Source: an uncultured Bartonella sp.
GTDB lineage: Bacteria > Pseudomonadota > Alphaproteobacteria > Rhizobiales > Rhizobiaceae
Assembly (NCBI GenBank): GCA_946478235.1
Contig: CAMLBF010000003.1
Span: forward strand, 186,001-250,000
Direction: 5' to 3'
DNA: 64,000 bases
A program made the translations under genes and the position numbers. A model generated the notes under the pieces. The model made no database searches. It saw nothing but the letters and a program-made list of their open reading frames with translations, and was not told the origin of the DNA. Positions 60,221-64,000 of this stretch are shown here, piece by piece (within the stretch, counting starts at the first letter, position 1; every line of letters starts with the position of its first letter).

Positions 60221-60922
60221 GTGGCACATTTGCATAAAGGAAAAACTGTTGCGCAGTTCCATATTGCTGTTAATGGAGCTGAACTTGTTTGCGACCATAG
60301 TGGTGCATTGTATTGGCCTGATGAGCGTCTACTTGTTGTTTCAGATCTACACCTTGAAAAATCGTCATCTTTTGCCCGGCGGGGACAATTACTCCCCCCC
60401 TATGACAGTGTCCGCACCTTAAGTCGCCTTTATAATGTTGTAAAAAAATATGAGCCACAAACGATCCTTTCTTTAGGTGACAGTTTTCATGACAACAATG
60501 CCGCGTTACGTCTTTCGCATGAAAACAGAGCTTTAATCGATGATATTATCCGCAACCGCCAAATGATTTGGATAGCGGGCAATCATGATGACCAACAAAC
60601 ACATCTCACTGGTTCTTGGCTTGAAGAATGCCAGATAGGATCATTGGTATTTCGTCATGAGCCGCGCATAGATAATGCAAATGGTGAAATCGCTGGCCAT
60701 TTGCACCCTGCTGCACGAATTGTCAGACGTGGAATGTCTATCCGTCGGTTTTGTTTTGCAACAGATCGAAAAAGAATGATTTTACCAGCCTTTGGGGCTT
60801 ATGCTGGTGGACTTGAACTCTCGCACAAAGCCTTTAAAAGTCTTTTTGATCCAACAGCGCTTGTTGCGTGTCTTTTAGGTAATGAATGTATTTATCCTAT
60901 TAATAAAGGGGCTTTTTTTTAA
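60221..60922 (+). CDS. pdeM: Ligase-associated phosphoesterase PdeM
   Basis: A 233-residue calcineurin-like metallophosphoesterase of the ligase-associated DNA damage group. Metal-site motifs are SDLHLEK (41-47), LGDSFHD (85-91), GNHDD (120-124) and GHLH (159-162). The start is GTG at 60221; no ATG lies before the first motif. It follows the helicase by five bases and is probably translated from the same mRNA. No ligase or exonuclease partner is adjacent. Confidence 0.9.
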   Translation: MAHLHKGKTVAQFHIAVNGAELVCDHSGALYWPDERLLVVSDLHLEKSSSFARRGQLLPPYDSVRTLSRLYNVVKKYEPQTILSLGDSFHDNNAALRLSHENRALIDDIIRNRQMIWIAGNHDDQQTHLTGSWLEECQIGSLVFRHEPRIDNANGEIAGHLHPAARIVRRGMSIRRFCFATDRKRMILPAFGAYAGGLELSHKAFKSLFDPTALVACLLGNECIYPINKGAFF

Positions 60923-61007
60923 CGATAATTCGATCGTCTCATTGCACCATATATTCGCTGTGCTATTGTTCCCCTCTCTTGTTATCACTATCGCAAAGGT
61001 CTGAATA

Positions 61008-62126
61008 TTGACAATTATTGCAACTCTTCTACTCGGACTTGTGGGATTATGCCTAGTTCTCCATCTTTTTAGCTTTTTAATTGTGTTGCTACGTAGCTAT
61101 TGGAAACCTAAAGGATCATTTGGCGATGGGCGCGATCAGAAGGTAACAATTTTACGTCCTGTTTCGAAACTGGAATATGGCCTTGAACGCACATTGGCTT
61201 CTACTTTCGAACTTGACCATCCAGTTTATGAAATAATTTTTTGTGTTGCTGATCGTGATGATCCTGCAATACCACTCATCAATGAGCTTATTGCGCGTTA
61301 TCCGCATATAGAAGCGACGCTGCTTGTCGGTGATGACCCGATTAGCGATAATCCAAAGCTTAACAATCTGGTCAAAGGTTGGAAGAAAGCAAAATATCCT
61401 TGGGTTGTTATGACAGATAGCAATGTGTTTATGCCCAAAACATATCTTGCCCGTATATTTGCACGCTGGACAAAAAATACTGGCCTTGTTGCGTCACCAC
61501 CATTAGGAACCGATCCTGAAAATTTTTATGCGCATTTGGAAGCTGCATTTCTTAATTCCTATCAGGCACGTTGGCAATTAACGTCCGATTCAATTGGAAA
61601 TGGTTTTGCTCAAGGAAAAACACTTTTCTGGTATCAGGATATTTTAAACAGAGCTGGCGGAATTGAAGCATTAACATGCGAACTTGCAGAAGATGCCGCG
61701 GCAACAAAAGTCATTCGCCAACAAGGATTAAAAGTCCATTTGACCGCTATGCCATTTGCCCAACCCTTGGGGAAAAAGACATGGAAAGCGGTTTGGAGCC
61801 GGCAAGCACGGTGGGCAAAATTAAGAAGAGATTCTTTTCCGGCATTTTTCTATTTAGAAATTTTATCAGGTGCCGTTTTTCCAGCAATATGTTTGGCACT
61901 TGCTTGTTATATTGACGCGATACCATATTCCTTGATGCTATTTTATTTCATCATTTGGTATCTAACCGAATTTTTGGTGACATCTGTTGTTGGTTGGCCA
62001 TTTTCTTTCAAACAGGCTGTTGCACAAATAGCCCGTGACCTGTTGCTACCAATCTTGTGGTTTTCAGCCTTTTCAAGAACTGGCTATCAATGGCAAGGGC
62101 ATAAAGTCAATATTAAGAAAAAATAA
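61008..62126 (+). CDS. Ceramide glucosyltransferase-like enzyme (GT21)
   Basis: A 372-residue processive-type glycosyltransferase anchored in the inner membrane. There is one N-terminal helix (about 3-30) and two or three C-terminal helices (about 278-345). The GT2/GT21 acidic residues lie in VMTDSNVFM (137-139) and LAEDAAATK (228-229), and the (Q/R)xxRW motif is RQARW (265-269). Relatives glucosylate ceramide or diacylglycerol, or act in hopanoid synthesis (HpnI); the acceptor is uncertain. The start is TTG at 61008 after AAAGGT. Confidence 0.85.
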   Translation: MTIIATLLLGLVGLCLVLHLFSFLIVLLRSYWKPKGSFGDGRDQKVTILRPVSKLEYGLERTLASTFELDHPVYEIIFCVADRDDPAIPLINELIARYPHIEATLLVGDDPISDNPKLNNLVKGWKKAKYPWVVMTDSNVFMPKTYLARIFARWTKNTGLVASPPLGTDPENFYAHLEAAFLNSYQARWQLTSDSIGNGFAQGKTLFWYQDILNRAGGIEALTCELAEDAAATKVIRQQGLKVHLTAMPFAQPLGKKTWKAVWSRQARWAKLRRDSFPAFFYLEILSGAVFPAICLALACYIDAIPYSLMLFYFIIWYLTEFLVTSVVGWPFSFKQAVAQIARDLLLPILWFSAFSRTGYQWQGHKVNIKKK

Positions 62127-62149
62127 CGTGTGTGATTGGAAACACCGCG

Positions 62150-62941
62150 TTAATCACGGCGGAAAATAAACCTGCCTAAAAAACCGGTTCCGATTGCCAC
62201 CAACACAGCAATAACACCATACCAGAAGCTATGAATATGCGCTTCGGTATAAATAGTGTGTGCGATATGTGCTTTTGCTATTTCCAGTTGGGTTGAAACA
62301 GTTTCTATAAATTCGCCATCCCGAAAGAGATACGCATGGACGGTATGATGCCCAACTGGCACATTGGTTGGCAATTGAAACTTTGCGGTAAAAAGAGAAG
62401 CAGACCCAAATGTTACTGCCCCAATATTCTCGCTATAAAGGTGTTGCGCTGTCTTTAGTTCAATAAGTTGTTTACGGAACTCGTCAACCTGTGCCGCATC
62501 AGTTGAATCTGAACGTAATGGCAGATCATTCAAACCCAACCCCAACCGTTTATAAGTCAAAGGATTGGTGATGTCGCGTGTTTGGCGTGTTGTTGCCATT
62601 GCATAAAATAAGGGAACATTCGAAAATGTCATGCCTTCGGCGTTTACCCAGACACCTGCTTTCCGTTTTTTCTCACGCATAATCATTGGCTTGATAGGGC
62701 CTTCCATCACAACAATAATGTCGTAACGTCCCTGACGCCGTAAATATGGATCGGCGTTTTCTAAAACACCGGCAATATAAAGATCCCGACCAGCAAAATT
62801 GGTGTCCACAGTTATCGAGCTGGAGGTAACGATTATCTGGATATTCTCATGCGGTGTCCCATTATCCAGAGTTTCAGCAGATGACGCCGCCAGTGCGAAA
62901 AAATACAGGAAAAAAGATATTAAAAACCCTGTTTTCTTCAT
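62150..62941 (-). CDS. TIGR02186-type envelope protein
   Basis: A 263-residue protein with a signal peptide (about 1-22), a beta-rich periplasmic domain and one C-terminal membrane helix (about 238-258) ending FLGRFIFRRD. The family, as I recall TIGR02186, is found next to TauE/SafE transporter genes in alphaproteobacteria, exactly as here (2-base spacing). It may be an accessory subunit for the transporter. Function not established. Confidence 0.82.
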   Translation of the reverse strand: MKKTGFLISFFLYFFALAASSAETLDNGTPHENIQIIVTSSSITVDTNFAGRDLYIAGVLENADPYLRRQGRYDIIVVMEGPIKPMIMREKKRKAGVWVNAEGMTFSNVPLFYAMATTRQTRDITNPLTYKRLGLGLNDLPLRSDSTDAAQVDEFRKQLIELKTAQHLYSENIGAVTFGSASLFTAKFQLPTNVPVGHHTVHAYLFRDGEFIETVSTQLEIAKAHIAHTIYTEAHIHSFWYGVIAVLVAIGTGFLGRFIFRRD

Positions 62942-62943
62942 TG

Positions 62944-63864
62944 TCAGCTACCAATAACGGTTAAGGAGAACACATCATCTGGGCGAATGAATAATTCGAA
63001 TGCCAAACGCGCACAAACAAGCAATACCAGTATTGCCAAAAGCATACGTAACTGTTCAGCCTTTAACTTTCTGCCAGCTTTAGTGCCATATTGCGCGCCG
63101 ATAACACCACCAACCATGAGAAGAAAAGCCAAGACGATATCCACTGATTGGTTGGTTATTGCCTGCAAAACCGTGGTAAATGCAGTTACAAAAGTGATCT
63201 GAAAGAGCGACGTTCCTACTACAACATTTGTTGGTACCCGTAAAAGGTAAATGAGCGCGGGTACCATAATAAACCCACCACCAACGCCCATAACCGACGA
63301 AAGCAAGCCAATAACAAGACCGATGACAAGCACCGGTATCACACTGACATAAATCATAGAGGCGCGAAAGCGCATTTTCAGTGGGAGACGATGAATCCAA
63401 TTATGTTGACCAGTGCGCCGCACAAGTGCCGGTTTACCTGCATGGGTGCGCCCTATAGCACGCCAACTTTCTATCGCCATAAGGCTCCCAACGCCACCCA
63501 ATAAAATAACGTATAATAGAGAAATGATTAGATCGAGCTGCCCCATTTTTCTTAAAAAAGAAAACAGCTCTATCCCCAAACACGAACCTATTAGGCCACC
63601 AATGACCAAGAAAATACCAAGTTTGATATCCAATGTGCGCCGTTTTAGGTGGGATAATGCGCCCGTCACTGATGATGCGATAACTTGATTTGCACCGGTA
63701 CCTACAGCGATTGCAGGTGGAACATTATAAAATATTAAAAGTGGGGTAATTAAAAACCCGCCACCAACACCAAACATACCGGATAGGAAACCAACAGCCG
63801 CGCCCATACCAATTAAAATCAGTATGTTCAGTGACATTTCGGCAATTGGCAGATAAATACTCAC
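62944..63864 (-). CDS. TauE/SafE-family membrane transporter
   Basis: About 306 residues with eight or so membrane helices in two related halves. Both halves carry the family glycine motif: GFLSGMFGVGGGFLITPLL, then GLLSSVMGVGGGFIMVPAL. Such proteins export sulfite, sulfoacetate or related anions. The start is uncertain. I chose the GTG at 63864 (VSIYLPIAEM), four bases after AGGTGA; a TTG at 63882 and an ATG at 63837 are also open. It heads a two-gene operon with the TIGR02186-type gene. Confidence 0.88.
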   Translation of the reverse strand: MSIYLPIAEMSLNILILIGMGAAVGFLSGMFGVGGGFLITPLLIFYNVPPAIAVGTGANQVIASSVTGALSHLKRRTLDIKLGIFLVIGGLIGSCLGIELFSFLRKMGQLDLIISLLYVILLGGVGSLMAIESWRAIGRTHAGKPALVRRTGQHNWIHRLPLKMRFRASMIYVSVIPVLVIGLVIGLLSSVMGVGGGFIMVPALIYLLRVPTNVVVGTSLFQITFVTAFTTVLQAITNQSVDIVLAFLLMVGGVIGAQYGTKAGRKLKAEQLRMLLAILVLLVCARLAFELFIRPDDVFSLTVIGS

Positions 63865-64000
63865 ATTTTCACCTAGTGGCAAACAATCAACTGATGCAAT
63901 TATGGCTGAATTTTTGATCGACCTTTATATGCATTATGATACGATTATAAAATTCAGCAATATTTAAAATTACAACCTATTATTTTTCTATTCTGATCTT

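Overview
This window looks like chromosomal DNA of an AT-rich, flagellated alphaproteobacterium of the order Hyphomicrobiales (Rhizobiales). It is most likely in or near Bartonella, for example the bee-gut lineages. The grounds are: the rhizobial-type flagellar gene set (motA-fliM-fliN-fliG-flhB, motE between flgI and flgH, DUF1217-type and FlgN-, FliJ- and FlgJ-like genes); the alphaproteobacterial short HisG/HisZ pair; a perfect CIRCE box ahead of groESL; and a structured leader in front of an XRE regulator that recalls the Brt/Trp units of Bartonella. The placement is inferred from gene content; no database search was run.

Region 1 (1-24772) is a flagellar island. On the minus strand it holds the start of fliF (cut by the window edge), a flagellin gene with its own promoter and structured leader, and a long tightly packed operon running flgF-fliI-hyp-flgB-flgC-small ORF-fliE-flgG-flgA-flgI-motE-flgH-fliL-fliP. 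A plus-strand operon motA-fliM-DUF6468-fliN-fliG-flhB-hyp diverges from it at about 13.9 kb. A second minus-strand operon follows: flhA-fliR-fliJ-like-flgJ-like-flgN-like-hyp. Together these make the MS ring, C ring, export gate, ATPase, rod, L/P rings, motor part and filament. Hook genes, fliQ, motB/motC, flaF/flbT and the regulators are not in the window.

Region 2 (24773-40932) is mostly housekeeping: fdhD, a small rhodanese/phosphatase-like protein, an FMN reductase, a MipA-type outer-membrane protein, ribF with a HAD phosphatase, glnD-murJ, trpS, a UspA protein, an NfuA-like Fe-S scaffold and the CIRCE-controlled groES-groEL operon. It also holds a 30-codon membrane-peptide gene next to flhA.

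Region 3 (about 41.0-45.26 kb) is a gene desert. It contains four degraded tandem units of about 0.5 kb with strong hairpins, two of them close copies. A very AT-rich stretch follows. Then come two intrinsic terminators just ahead of an XRE-family regulator, the last one 17 bases before its start codon. This is the most unusual part of the window.

Region 4 (45262-64000) holds fumC, pgm, a peroxiredoxin, two small ORFs, hisS-hisZ-hisG, xseA-tag, several small proteins, a CAP-domain protein, a GT25 glycosyltransferase, a DEXH helicase-PdeM repair pair, a GT21 ceramide-glucosyltransferase-like enzyme, and a TauE/SafE transporter paired with a TIGR02186-type protein.
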